From positions 1 to 16,010 of the forward strand of contig CABRZL010000042.1 of the NCBI GenBank assembly GCA_902475435.1: a DNA stretch of 16,010 bases, given 5' to 3'. Within the stretch, counting starts at the first letter, position 1; each line of letters starts with the position of its first letter. The notes beneath the pieces are model-generated. The model saw nothing but the letters and a program-made list of their open reading frames with translations, had not been told where the DNA came from and made no database searches. Below, one piece after another: positions 1-6,927 of the stretch. A program made the translations under genes and the position numbers. This DNA comes from an uncultured Eubacteriales bacterium. GTDB lineage: Bacteria > Bacillota > Clostridia > Oscillospirales > Oscillospiraceae.

Positions 1-1598
1 TCACCGGCCATAGCATTATACTCCTCGGCTTCCTCCGTAGTCATGGTTAACGTAGTCGGGCATCCCCAGGAATTATCCTTGTCTTTCATCCAGATCTCAG
101 GTGCTTCCAACTGCTGCTCTGTCATTCCCTGATCCTTTGCCGATACATCCGTCAAGCAAACTGTATTTTGGAGCATATAACGGAACTGCGCCAGAGTCGG
201 CGTCATTCCCTCAGGATTGTTCACAATCAGATCCGTATATTGTTTGTTCCCCTGATCATCATATTCAAAGGTAACGCCCTCTACGCCCCAGTTGGCCAGA
301 ACAGAACCTTCCTCCGTATAGCGATAATCCATCCACTGAATTGCAATTTCCGGAATATCACAAGCGGTTGTAATAACGCAGTTTGACATGGTAGACAGCG
401 TCTCAAAATTGGTTTGTCCCAAATGCGTTACATCGCCTTCATTTTTTACCGCATCCTGAATCGCTGCAATTTCAAAATCCGGATCCTGTGCAGCTTCATT
501 ATACTGCTCAATATAATCCTTCTCTGACCACCACAGAGAACTTTCTCCACTGGTAACCATTCCAACATCGGCGCCGCCCTGCATGCCAAAATCCTCACTC
601 ATAAAGTCCTGGTAAATCCAGCCCTTGGCATACCAATCGGATACCAATGTGACATACTCTTTAAACCCATCGGTGAGAACACCGCTCTGGAGCTGTCCGT
701 CAATTTGGAACCAGGGCAATGTGGCTTCAAAAGAATTGCCAAAGGAAGCCAGCGTATCAAAACCAGCCGTCAGATAACCAAACCCCGGATCGCCGGACAT
801 GGGGAGTTGCACTGTGGCTCCATAAGTGTTGTAGGCCTGCTCAATATAGGCCTCATATTCCGCATAAGTATTGATCTCAGCCGGATCCATGCCGAATTCC
901 CTTGCCCAGTCTGCCCGAATCTGAGGTCCTTTATTGCAAGGGGCCCCGGTATCGTATGCAGCTGCAAAGAATACAATTCGACCTTCATCGGTCATAGCAT
1001 CCCGAAGATTTTGATCATTCGCATGAATAATCGCATTGTAGTTGGGCGCGTATTCCTCAATATAGGGAGTTAAATCCAAGAACACATCGTCTTCTACGCC
1101 TTTATCATAGCCTCCGGGGTAGTTGGTAGCCGCTTCACAATAGATATCGGCATAGTCTTGAGAAGCCATCTGCAAGTTAAATTGTTCTCCAAAATTCATT
1201 GGATGAAATAGTTGAAAGTCCACGTGAACATTAGACATCTCTTCCAAAGTATTATAGAACAAATTGTCAGACATGTCTTGGCACCAGTCCTGAACCTGAG
1301 GATTGAACCGCATGAAGAAGGTCAATGTCACAGGTTCCTCACTCAGCGGCATGGGAATCTCAAAGTTCTGAGCTTCCAGAGCTCCCTCCGCAGCTGAAGA
1401 TTCTACAGCAGATTCCTCCGCAGGCTCCTGCACAGAGCCAGGCTCTTCAGGCGCTTCAGATACTGGAGCAGTCTCTTCCGACACTGCTGCGGTTTCTTCC
1501 GGAGCGCTGGCAGTTGAGGATGCCGTATCTTCTCCGCATGCAGCGAATACCCCCAGCATTATACACAACGCCGACAAGATTGCACATACTTTTTTCAT
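1..1598 (-). CDS. ABC transporter extracellular solute-binding lipoprotein (family 1, LplA-like), 3' end missing
   Basis: This is probably the substrate receptor of a carbohydrate-type ABC importer, anchored on the outer face of the membrane. The frame is open from an ATG at 1598 to the window edge, giving 532 complete codons and no stop, so the C terminus is cut off. The start is supported by an AAGGTGG ribosome binding site a few bases upstream. Residues 1-21 form a lipoprotein signal: a KK N-terminus, a hydrophobic core, and VFAAC with the lipidated Cys at residue 21. Residues 22 to about 76 are a low-complexity Ser/Ala/Glu/Pro linker. The receptor domain follows, beginning PVTLTFFMRF. The region near the left edge has the EEGSVLANWGVEG-type segment seen in LplA/YtcQ-like receptors. 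The permease genes usually next to such receptors would lie beyond the left edge. The family assignment is firm, but the substrate cannot be read from the sequence. Confidence 0.88.
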   Translation of the reverse strand, partial: MKKVCAILSALCIMLGVFAACGEDTASSTASAPEETAAVSEETAPVSEAPEEPGSVQEPAEESAVESSAAEGALEAQNFEIPMPLSEEPVTLTFFMRFNPQVQDWCQDMSDNLFYNTLEEMSNVHVDFQLFHPMNFGEQFNLQMASQDYADIYCEAATNYPGGYDKGVEDDVFLDLTPYIEEYAPNYNAIIHANDQNLRDAMTDEGRIVFFAAAYDTGAPCNKGPQIRADWAREFGMDPAEINTYAEYEAYIEQAYNTYGATVQLPMSGDPGFGYLTAGFDTLASFGNSFEATLPWFQIDGQLQSGVLTDGFKEYVTLVSDWYAKGWIYQDFMSEDFGMQGGADVGMVTSGESSLWWSEKDYIEQYNEAAQDPDFEIAAIQDAVKNEGDVTHLGQTNFETLSTMSNCVITTACDIPEIAIQWMDYRYTEEGSVLANWGVEGVTFEYDDQGNKQYTDLIVNNPEGMTPTLAQFRYMLQNTVCLTDVSAKDQGMTEQQLEAPEIWMKDKDNSWGCPTTLTMTTEEAEEYNAMAG

Positions 1599-1640
1599 TT
1601 GTTTCCACCTTCCATATTACAGTTGCTAGGTTACTTTTAT

Positions 1641-1669
1641 ATTTAATCAACACGTTTTTTCCCTGTCAA
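1641..1669 (-). promoter_or_regulatory. Sigma-A-type promoter of the solute-binding protein gene
   Basis: On the minus strand a perfect TTGACA (1664-1669) is followed by a 17-base spacer and TTAAAT (1641-1646, 4 of 6 to TATAAT). Transcription would start near 1634, about 36 bases before the ATG at 1598. It lies in the roughly 100-base gap behind the radical SAM gene, so the receptor gene probably has its own transcript. A 7-bp inverted repeat, GTTACTT (1630-1636) and AAGTAAC (1668-1674), brackets the promoter and could be an operator. No experimental support is available. Confidence 0.65.
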
Positions 1670-1696
1670 GTAACATTTCTTGCGGATTCTGAATGC

Positions 1697-2665
1697 TCAG
1701 TTTTCAATACCAAATCGGTCTCCCTGAAAGATTTGCTTTTTAACCATTCTCTGATCTATGGCCCCCAACACCGCAATCTTGTCCCGGCTCCACAGAGGAG
1801 CCAGCATGACGTTGCGATCCCCATCTCCTGTAAGACGTTCTATCACTGTCTCCGGTGGAAAATATCGAAGCTGCTCTGTAACAAGTTCCACATAGTCCGT
1901 TTTTTCCAAAGGAACATAATCTCCCTGCTCCCAAAGAGCCTCCAATGGCGTTCCTCGATTCACATGAAGCAAATGAATTTTTACCCCGTCGGGACATAGA
2001 TGCCCCACTTGCTCGGCGGTCTCAATCATCATTTTAAACGTCTCTCCCGGTAGTCCATCTATAAGATGGACGCAAACCCGTATTCCCATGCTTTGCAGAG
2101 CCTTAAATCCCCGTAGGAAACACGCGAAATCATGTCCCCGTCCTATCCGCTCTGCGGTGCAATCATGGACCGTCTGCAACCCCAGTTCTACTGTAAGATA
2201 TGTGCTTTGATTGAGCCTTTCCAATTCCTTCAGCACGTCATTTCCCAGACAATCTGCCCGTGTCGCAATTGCTATTCCCACTACATCAGGATACCGAATC
2301 ACTTCTTCCCAAGTGTTCACCAATTCTGGAAGTGAACCGTAGGTGTTCGTTCCTGCTTGGAAATAGGCAATTAGCTTTGCTTTGGGCCATTTTTTGTGAA
2401 TTCGCAACCGCTCTGCTGCAAGCTGCTCCATTACAGATCCATTGCCAGTAAAATATCGACTGCCATTTTCACAAAAAATACAGCCGCTAATACCAACTGC
2501 ACCATCACGATTGGGACACGTACATCCAGCATCCAGACTTGCTTTCCATACTCTTTCTCCAAATTTACGCAAATAATAGCTATGTAACGTATGATAGTGC
2601 TTATGATTTGGAAAAAAGGGAGACATCCTATTATTGTTACTCATATTCAAAACCCCAAACCGCAA
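1697..2665 (-). CDS. ytqA: Radical SAM protein, YtqA/YhcC (TIGR01212) family, MnmL-like
   Basis: This 322-residue protein belongs to the TIGR01212 radical SAM family. The Fe-S region reads DAGCTCPNRDG followed by GCIFC, giving cysteines at 48, 50, 62 and 65. C50, C62 and C65 are the likely cluster ligands. Further family-type segments are FQAGTNTYG, GIAIATRADCL, VELGLQTVHD and HLIDGLPGET. As I recall, B. subtilis YtqA (MnmL) acts in converting cmnm5 to nm5 on the wobble uridine of tRNAs, and its methyltransferase partner YtqB (MnmM) is not next to this gene. The start is uncertain. The TTG at 2665 has AGGA 9 bases upstream. ATG codons at 2644 and 2626 give lengths (315 and 309) closer to E. 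coli YhcC. The family is certain, and the tRNA role is transferred from the family. Confidence 0.88.
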   Translation of the reverse strand: MRFGVLNMSNNNRMSPFFPNHKHYHTLHSYYLRKFGERVWKASLDAGCTCPNRDGAVGISGCIFCENGSRYFTGNGSVMEQLAAERLRIHKKWPKAKLIAYFQAGTNTYGSLPELVNTWEEVIRYPDVVGIAIATRADCLGNDVLKELERLNQSTYLTVELGLQTVHDCTAERIGRGHDFACFLRGFKALQSMGIRVCVHLIDGLPGETFKMMIETAEQVGHLCPDGVKIHLLHVNRGTPLEALWEQGDYVPLEKTDYVELVTEQLRYFPPETVIERLTGDGDRNVMLAPLWSRDKIAVLGAIDQRMVKKQIFQGDRFGIEN

Positions 2666-2730
2666 ACGATAAAATCCTGAAATTCGTCAAGGAAAACCAT
2701 CAATCACGTAATTTCATTCTTTATCAAATT

Positions 2731-2770
2731 GAAAACAGCAAAACATGGACACACTCCAGTGTGTCCATGT
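2731..2770 (-). terminator. Rho-independent terminator after the YhfC-like gene
   Basis: There is a perfect 12-bp stem (2743-2754 with 2759-2770) and a 4-base loop (2755-2758). On the minus strand it is followed by TTTTGCTGTTTTC. The hairpin begins three bases past the TAG stop at 2774-2776. The U-tract is interrupted by GC and so is not ideal. The other strand has no T-run after the stem, so termination in the minus direction is the better reading. It separates the YhfC-like gene from the radical SAM gene. Confidence 0.75.
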
Positions 2771-2773
2771 CCA

Positions 2774-3598
2774 CTATCTCCGCCGTCTTACCCGCAATTT
2801 CTCTAATTTAAAGTGAGAAACTTGATCTTCCTTGGCATTATACATCCGCGCTGCCAAAAAAGCAATTCCACCAGAAACGAGACACGTCAGGATATCTCGT
2901 ACATAAGAGTTGGTAAGAATATCCGCTTGGAACAATCCATCCGGCAACATCGCCGCAAAATGCATCAACGGAATCAACAAATAATATATTTTCTTTCCAT
3001 CATCTTCCATGGTATACCACAACAATACACACAACGAAATTTCTCTCACCAAAAAGAAGACACGATTAACACCTGTAAAAATGAATTGCCATGCATTTTG
3101 GCTGGAGATCATCTCCAGAAGGCTTAGCGCCTCCTCCGAGTTAGCGCCGCTGTTCTCTACAAAAGTTTCCATGCCAGTTTTCACGAACTCAGATGCCGTG
3201 GTATAGCAATTGAAATAGTAGGCACCGCATACACAAAGATAAACTCCACCAAAGCCGATTGCAAAACCAATGGCCGCATCCGCCTTATCAAAGTTTCCTC
3301 TGACGCCATATTTGATAGCCGCAAAACGAATCAATTCCCGGGCAAGTACCACCGATACTACAATATAAATTCCATGTGTCAATCCGCTCTGGGGCACGCC
3401 CAAATTTAAAGCTACCAAATCAAAAATATTCTCCAGCAGCATAACAAGTATGTACGAGAAAATACCCAAGATAATCTGAGACAGTTGAATACGGTCCCGC
3501 ACGGTATACCATGCCACCAAAACTGCCACAATACAAATGGCGGCTGTAACCATTAAACAGGTTACAGTAAAAGATTCTATATTAATTTCAGATGCCAT
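2774..3598 (-). CDS. Multi-spanning membrane protein, YhfC-like (putative membrane protease family), probably degenerate active site
   Basis: This 274-residue hydrophobic protein has about seven membrane segments (roughly 10-30, 40-65, 72-93, 106-128, 170-195, 205-223, 233-252) and ends in a basic cytoplasmic tail, RVRRRR. The ATG at 3598 has AAGGA five bases upstream. Layout and local similarity suggest the YhfC (PF10086) family. The second helix, GIFSYILVMLLENIF, resembles YhfC, and the segments I recall as EExGR and GxGHGGxEA appear here as RELIR (87-91) and AIGFGGVYLC (113-122). The His of the LMHF segment (213) is kept. If this alignment is right, the putative catalytic Glu and His are mostly replaced, so the protein may not be a protease. 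It sits alone between two terminators. Its function is unknown, and the family call is moderate because it rests on remembered motifs. Confidence 0.6.
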   Translation of the reverse strand: MASEINIESFTVTCLMVTAAICIVAVLVAWYTVRDRIQLSQIILGIFSYILVMLLENIFDLVALNLGVPQSGLTHGIYIVVSVVLARELIRFAAIKYGVRGNFDKADAAIGFAIGFGGVYLCVCGAYYFNCYTTASEFVKTGMETFVENSGANSEEALSLLEMISSQNAWQFIFTGVNRVFFLVREISLCVLLWYTMEDDGKKIYYLLIPLMHFAAMLPDGLFQADILTNSYVRDILTCLVSGGIAFLAARMYNAKEDQVSHFKLEKLRVRRRR

Positions 3599-3621
3599 AG
3601 ACGTCCTTTCTCACCGGTACA

Positions 3622-3663
3622 GGAAAAGCGCCGCCTCCAAATACGCCAGTATTTCGAGGCGGC
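3622..3663 (-). terminator. Rho-independent terminator after ftsZ
   Basis: A strong stem pairs 3630-3644 with 3649-3663: eight GC-rich pairs (GCCGCCTC with GAGGCGGC), one C-C mismatch and six AT-rich pairs, around a GCCA loop. On the minus strand it is followed by GCTTTTCC. It lies 15 bases past the ftsZ stop and is the natural end of the dcw transcript. The base of the hairpin is only about 12 bases from the ribosome binding site (3604-3610) of the next gene. That leaves no room for a separate promoter between them. Confidence 0.82.
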
Positions 3664-3678
3664 ACTCGTTTGAAAAAC

Positions 3679-4749
3679 TTATTTCCGATTAAAAATTCGG
3701 AAAATATCATCAATGTCAGATACATTAGGCGCAGTAGACGCCTCAGGCTCTGCTTTCGCTTTTTCACCGGCAGTTGTAAATACGCCGCTCTCTCCCGAAT
3801 CGTCAAACCCAGTGGCAATCACCGTTACCCGCAGTGCATCCTCCAAATCCTTATCGAAAGTCGCTCCAAAAATAATATTTGCGTCTGGATTAGCTGCCTC
3901 CATGACAATATTCGCAGCGGTTTCTACATCCTCCAACTCCATATCCGGCGCACCAGTTACATTGATAAGCACGCCCATGGCCCCGTTAATCGAGGTTTCC
4001 AACAAGGGGGAAGATACAGCAGCCATCGCGGCAGCTTCGGCTTTTTCTTTTCCTGCAGCTATACCTACGCCCATATGCGCCCGACCCGCATCCCGCATAA
4101 TAGCAGATACGTCCGCAAAGTCCTGGTTAATCAGCACATTATCAGAATACCCCACCAGTTCGGAAATAGAACTGACCGCCTGCTTGAGCACATCATCTGC
4201 AATACCAAACGCATTGGCAAACGTAATCTTCTGGTCAGTAACATACTTCAAACGGTCATTTGGAATGATAATCAGGGAATCGACCTTATCAGACAAATTG
4301 GAGATTCCCTCCTCTGCCTGTGCCATTCGACGGGCGCCTTCAAACTTAAACGGCTTTGTTACTACGCCAACCGTCAGTGCGCCGCTTTCCCGGGCAATAT
4401 CAGCAATGATCGGCGCGGCCCCGGTACCGGTACCGCCGCCCATACCTGCGGTAATGAATACCATATCCGTATTTTCAAGCATTTTGGCAATCGAGGCACG
4501 GCTTTCCTCCGCAGACTTCCGGCCAATATCCGGCTTGGAACCTGCGCCCATTCCGCCCGTAAGCTTTTCTCCGATTTGAACTTTTTCCGGAGCCTTGGAC
4601 TTGTTGAGATCCTGCTTATCTGTGTTGACGGCAATAAAATCAACGCCCTGAACACCGGCCTCAATCATGCGGTTGACAACATTGTTGCCCGCGCCGCCAA
4701 CACCGATGACTTTAATGGCGACAACTCTCTCGGGATAGGATTCGCTCAT
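3679..4749 (-). CDS. ftsZ: Cell division protein FtsZ
   Basis: FtsZ is the tubulin-like GTPase that polymerises into the cytokinetic Z-ring. At 356 residues it has the normal length. The ATG at 4749 is fixed by a perfect AGGAGG (4758-4763) eight bases upstream. Visible motifs are the N-terminal GVGGAGNN (16-23), the tubulin signature GGGTGTG (104-110), FKFEGARR (134-141), IPNDRL (162-167), and the catalytic T7 loop NQDFAD (208-213) with both Asp residues present. The globular core ends near 314. A short linker and a C-terminal peptide, DIDDIFRIFNRK, follow. Two features are unusual: Gln instead of Leu/Ala in the T7 loop, with a changed and longer-looking preceding segment, and a tail lacking the common D-I-P-x-F-L core. 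It is the last gene of the dcw cluster, with its own promoter and a strong terminator. Confidence 0.98.
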   Translation of the reverse strand: MSESYPERVVAIKVIGVGGAGNNVVNRMIEAGVQGVDFIAVNTDKQDLNKSKAPEKVQIGEKLTGGMGAGSKPDIGRKSAEESRASIAKMLENTDMVFITAGMGGGTGTGAAPIIADIARESGALTVGVVTKPFKFEGARRMAQAEEGISNLSDKVDSLIIIPNDRLKYVTDQKITFANAFGIADDVLKQAVSSISELVGYSDNVLINQDFADVSAIMRDAGRAHMGVGIAAGKEKAEAAAMAAVSSPLLETSINGAMGVLINVTGAPDMELEDVETAANIVMEAANPDANIIFGATFDKDLEDALRVTVIATGFDDSGESGVFTTAGEKAKAEPEASTAPNVSDIDDIFRIFNRK

Positions 4750-4757
4750 AAGTTTTT

Positions 4758-4841
4758 CCTCCTAAGTACTTTATTCACACGCATCCATGCGCAAAGAAGC
4801 TATTTTGCTTATATTTTATCGCACAAGACCCGCCGGGTCAA
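4758..4841 (-). promoter_or_regulatory. ftsZ promoter, leader and ribosome binding site
   Basis: On the minus strand TTGACC (4836-4841, 5 of 6 to TTGACA) and TAAAAT (4813-4818, 5 of 6 to TATAAT) are separated by exactly 17 bases. Transcription would start near 4806, leaving a leader of about 56 bases that ends with AGGAGG at 4758-4763. A small dyad, GACCC-GCC-GGGTC (4827-4839), overlaps the -35 box and spacer. It might bind a regulator, though it is short. The promoter lies in the 117-base divIB-ftsZ gap, the widest in the dcw cluster. It would let ftsZ be transcribed separately from the upstream genes. Confidence 0.75.
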
Positions 4842-4866
4842 TAGCAACTTTTGATTTTCCACAAAT

Positions 4867-5736
4867 TTATGCCAATGGATGGAACACCGCTTGGCTTCCA
4901 GACGTAAAGCTTAGGTCTAAAGCACCACGCGCGTCACTGCTTAATTTTTCAATGGCCGCCTTCATATACTGGAGTTTATAGGCAAGATCCGATCCATCCC
5001 CCAGGCGCACCTCAATTCGGCCCTCATAATTCAGACTGACTTGATCGAGATCCGTTACATCGACGCTCCGAATCAGACCGGAAAGCTCCGCTTCCTGAAT
5101 CTCCTGTACCACTCTCATGGCTAGCGCTCCCCGTTCCGCATCATCGAAAACTGCCAAATCCCCCGCCGTCGGCAAATCAAGCGCCGTCCCTTTAATCAAA
5201 GGATATGCAATTTCCGCATCTTCATCCAACTCTTCTAAAAGTTTGCCTTCCAGATTCATCAGCCAATTCACGCCAAACTCCGATTCCGCTGCTACTGCAG
5301 CCTGACATTCCTGAACCGCAAACTGAATGGTTCCGGGCAGCACTTTCGATATCTCCACTTGTTCCACATACGGAAGCTTTGTAAGTATACGGCTGGCAGC
5401 CTGTGTCTTATTCACGCCCATTAGCACATCCCCCACCGTAATTCCGCTGGCATCAGCTACCTCTTCAGCAGTATAACGAATGTTTCCGTTGACCTCGAAG
5501 TCACGGACTCGGAAAAACACCAGCATGAAAAGAAATACCACCGCCACCGCAATCAGAGTTTTACCCCACATAGGCAAACCGCCTTGTTTCCGATTGGCTG
5601 CATTTTCCTTTTGCTCATGCTGCTCTATACGGAGCCGGCGAAGATGCGCCCGCTGATTTTTTGCACGTTGGGCCGCAGATTGCGAACCGGTCTTCTTTTT
5701 TGACACATTGGACGATTTCTTTTTCTGCTGCGCCAT
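4867..5736 (-). CDS. divIB: Cell division protein DivIB/FtsQ
   Basis: DivIB is a bitopic membrane protein that links FtsL/DivIC and the septal synthase to the divisome. The 289-residue product has a long basic cytoplasmic tail rich in Lys, Arg and Gln (1-57). A single transmembrane helix follows (about 58-76). A POTRA domain begins at RVRDFEVNGNIRYTAEEV (about 77-145), including the LPYVEQVEISKVLPGTI stretch typical of the fold. An FtsQ/DivIB beta domain extends to the C terminus. The ATG at 5736 has AAGGAG eight bases upstream. It lies 21 bases behind murG. The place between murG and ftsZ is the usual one for divIB/ftsQ in Firmicutes. Confidence 0.92.
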   Translation of the reverse strand: MAQQKKKSSNVSKKKTGSQSAAQRAKNQRAHLRRLRIEQHEQKENAANRKQGGLPMWGKTLIAVAVVFLFMLVFFRVRDFEVNGNIRYTAEEVADASGITVGDVLMGVNKTQAASRILTKLPYVEQVEISKVLPGTIQFAVQECQAAVAAESEFGVNWLMNLEGKLLEELDEDAEIAYPLIKGTALDLPTAGDLAVFDDAERGALAMRVVQEIQEAELSGLIRSVDVTDLDQVSLNYEGRIEVRLGDGSDLAYKLQYMKAAIEKLSSDARGALDLSFTSGSQAVFHPLA

Positions 5737-5757
5737 GGGCGTTTCTCCTTCCCAGCG

Positions 5758-6876
5758 TTATATCAATTCCAGAATGATCTCATAGATTTTCTGAGCAGAA
5801 TCCGGCACCGCCAATTCCTGCACCGCTTTGCCCATAGCATTCAATCGTTGCCGATCCCCCAGCAATGTCTTTGCCACTTCATACAACCGATCTCCATCGC
5901 ATTCTGCCTCTCGAAGGACAACAGCCGCTCCATGCTCCTCTAAAATACGTGCATTCTTTTCCTGATGGTTATCCGTTACATTGGGCGATGGAACAAAGAT
6001 GGCCGGCTTTCCTGCCGCCGCAGTCTCAGCAATTGTTGCGGCGCCTGCCCGACAAATTACCAAATCTGCCGCTGCCATAACCGTCGGCATGTCATAAATA
6101 TACTCCCGCATATCAATCGCCGGGGATTTCTTCAAATCGACCCCTTGCTCTTTTACATAATTTGGCATCCACTTCCAGCCATAGCTGCCAGTAGCATGAA
6201 TATGCTGGAACGGTATGCCGTCTTGACACTCTAACGCCATGAACCGGGCGATCTTCTTGTTCATCTCCCGCGCCCCCAGAGATCCCCAATAACTCACTAC
6301 CACGGGTCGCTCATCCAGCCCCAGTTTCTTTCTGGCCTGATCTCTTCTGGTAAACAGGAACTCGCCACGCACAGGCATACCAACAACTCGAACCTTCTCC
6401 GGATGAGGATAACAATTCCGACTCTCCTCAAAGGACACCATAACGCGGTCAACCTTGTCCATGACCAATCGGGTTGTTAATCCCGGTACGGCATTGGACT
6501 CATGGAGGGCTGTGGGAATTCCCCGTTTGGCCCCCTGATGCAGCATAGGATAGCTGGCATATCCTCCCGTTCCCACAATAACATCGGGACGAAAGTCCCG
6601 AATAATCTGATCCGCTTTTCTGCGGCTACTAATCATATAAGAAATGGCTTTAATATTGTGCAGAATGTTTTTCGGCGTTGGTTTTCTCCAAAAGCTGGCA
6701 ATCTGTACCGTTTCTAATCGGAATCCCGCTCGTGGCACCAAATCCGCTTCCATCCCATCGACCGCTCCCACAAAGAGAATATCCGCATCCGGCCGGTGTT
6801 CCTTGATTAAATTTGCCACAGCAATAGCCGGACTGATGTGTCCACCGGTACCACCGCAGGTAAAGATTACATTCAT
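5758..6876 (-). CDS. murG: UDP-N-acetylglucosamine--N-acetylmuramyl-(pentapeptide) pyrophosphoryl-undecaprenol GlcNAc transferase MurG
   Basis: MurG adds GlcNAc to lipid I to make lipid II on the inner face of the membrane. The open frame extends to a TTG at 6921. I place the start at the ATG at 6876, because the protein then begins MNVIFTCGGTGGH like other MurGs and an AAGG lies upstream, whereas the TTG lacks a ribosome binding site. The product is 372 residues. Motifs: GGTGGH (8-13), the acceptor-side HESNAVPGL (125-133), GSLGAREMN (198-206), and the UDP-GlcNAc-binding segment CRAGAATIAE (275-284) followed by PSPNVTDNHQEKNA with Gln305. A gap of about 50 bases separates it from ftsW. A TATAAT hexamer in that gap has no good -35, so I do not call a promoter. 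Confidence 0.96.
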   Translation of the reverse strand: MNVIFTCGGTGGHISPAIAVANLIKEHRPDADILFVGAVDGMEADLVPRAGFRLETVQIASFWRKPTPKNILHNIKAISYMISSRRKADQIIRDFRPDVIVGTGGYASYPMLHQGAKRGIPTALHESNAVPGLTTRLVMDKVDRVMVSFEESRNCYPHPEKVRVVGMPVRGEFLFTRRDQARKKLGLDERPVVVSYWGSLGAREMNKKIARFMALECQDGIPFQHIHATGSYGWKWMPNYVKEQGVDLKKSPAIDMREYIYDMPTVMAAADLVICRAGAATIAETAAAGKPAIFVPSPNVTDNHQEKNARILEEHGAAVVLREAECDGDRLYEVAKTLLGDRQRLNAMGKAVQELAVPDSAQKIYEIILELI

Positions 6877-6927
6877 GCTTTTCACAACCTTAATAAAGCC
6901 TTGCAGCATTTCACTGCACAATTTATA

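Noticed and set aside
168..1397. Short plus-strand frames in the first 1.4 kb as small genes
   Set aside because: They all lie opposite the continuous solute-binding protein frame and lack ribosome binding sites or recognisable features.
3670..4854. Long plus-strand open frames opposite ftsZ (up to 394 codons, and 288 codons at 3713-4579)
   Set aside because: They lie antisense to an unmistakable ftsZ, have no recognisable protein features, and are low-complexity Ser/Ala/Pro or Arg/His-rich translations expected from the complement of a codon-biased gene.
6877..6921. TTG at 6921 as the murG start, adding 15 residues
   Set aside because: No ribosome binding site precedes it, and the extra residues do not match the MurG N-terminus, which begins directly with the GGTGGH strand from the ATG at 6876.
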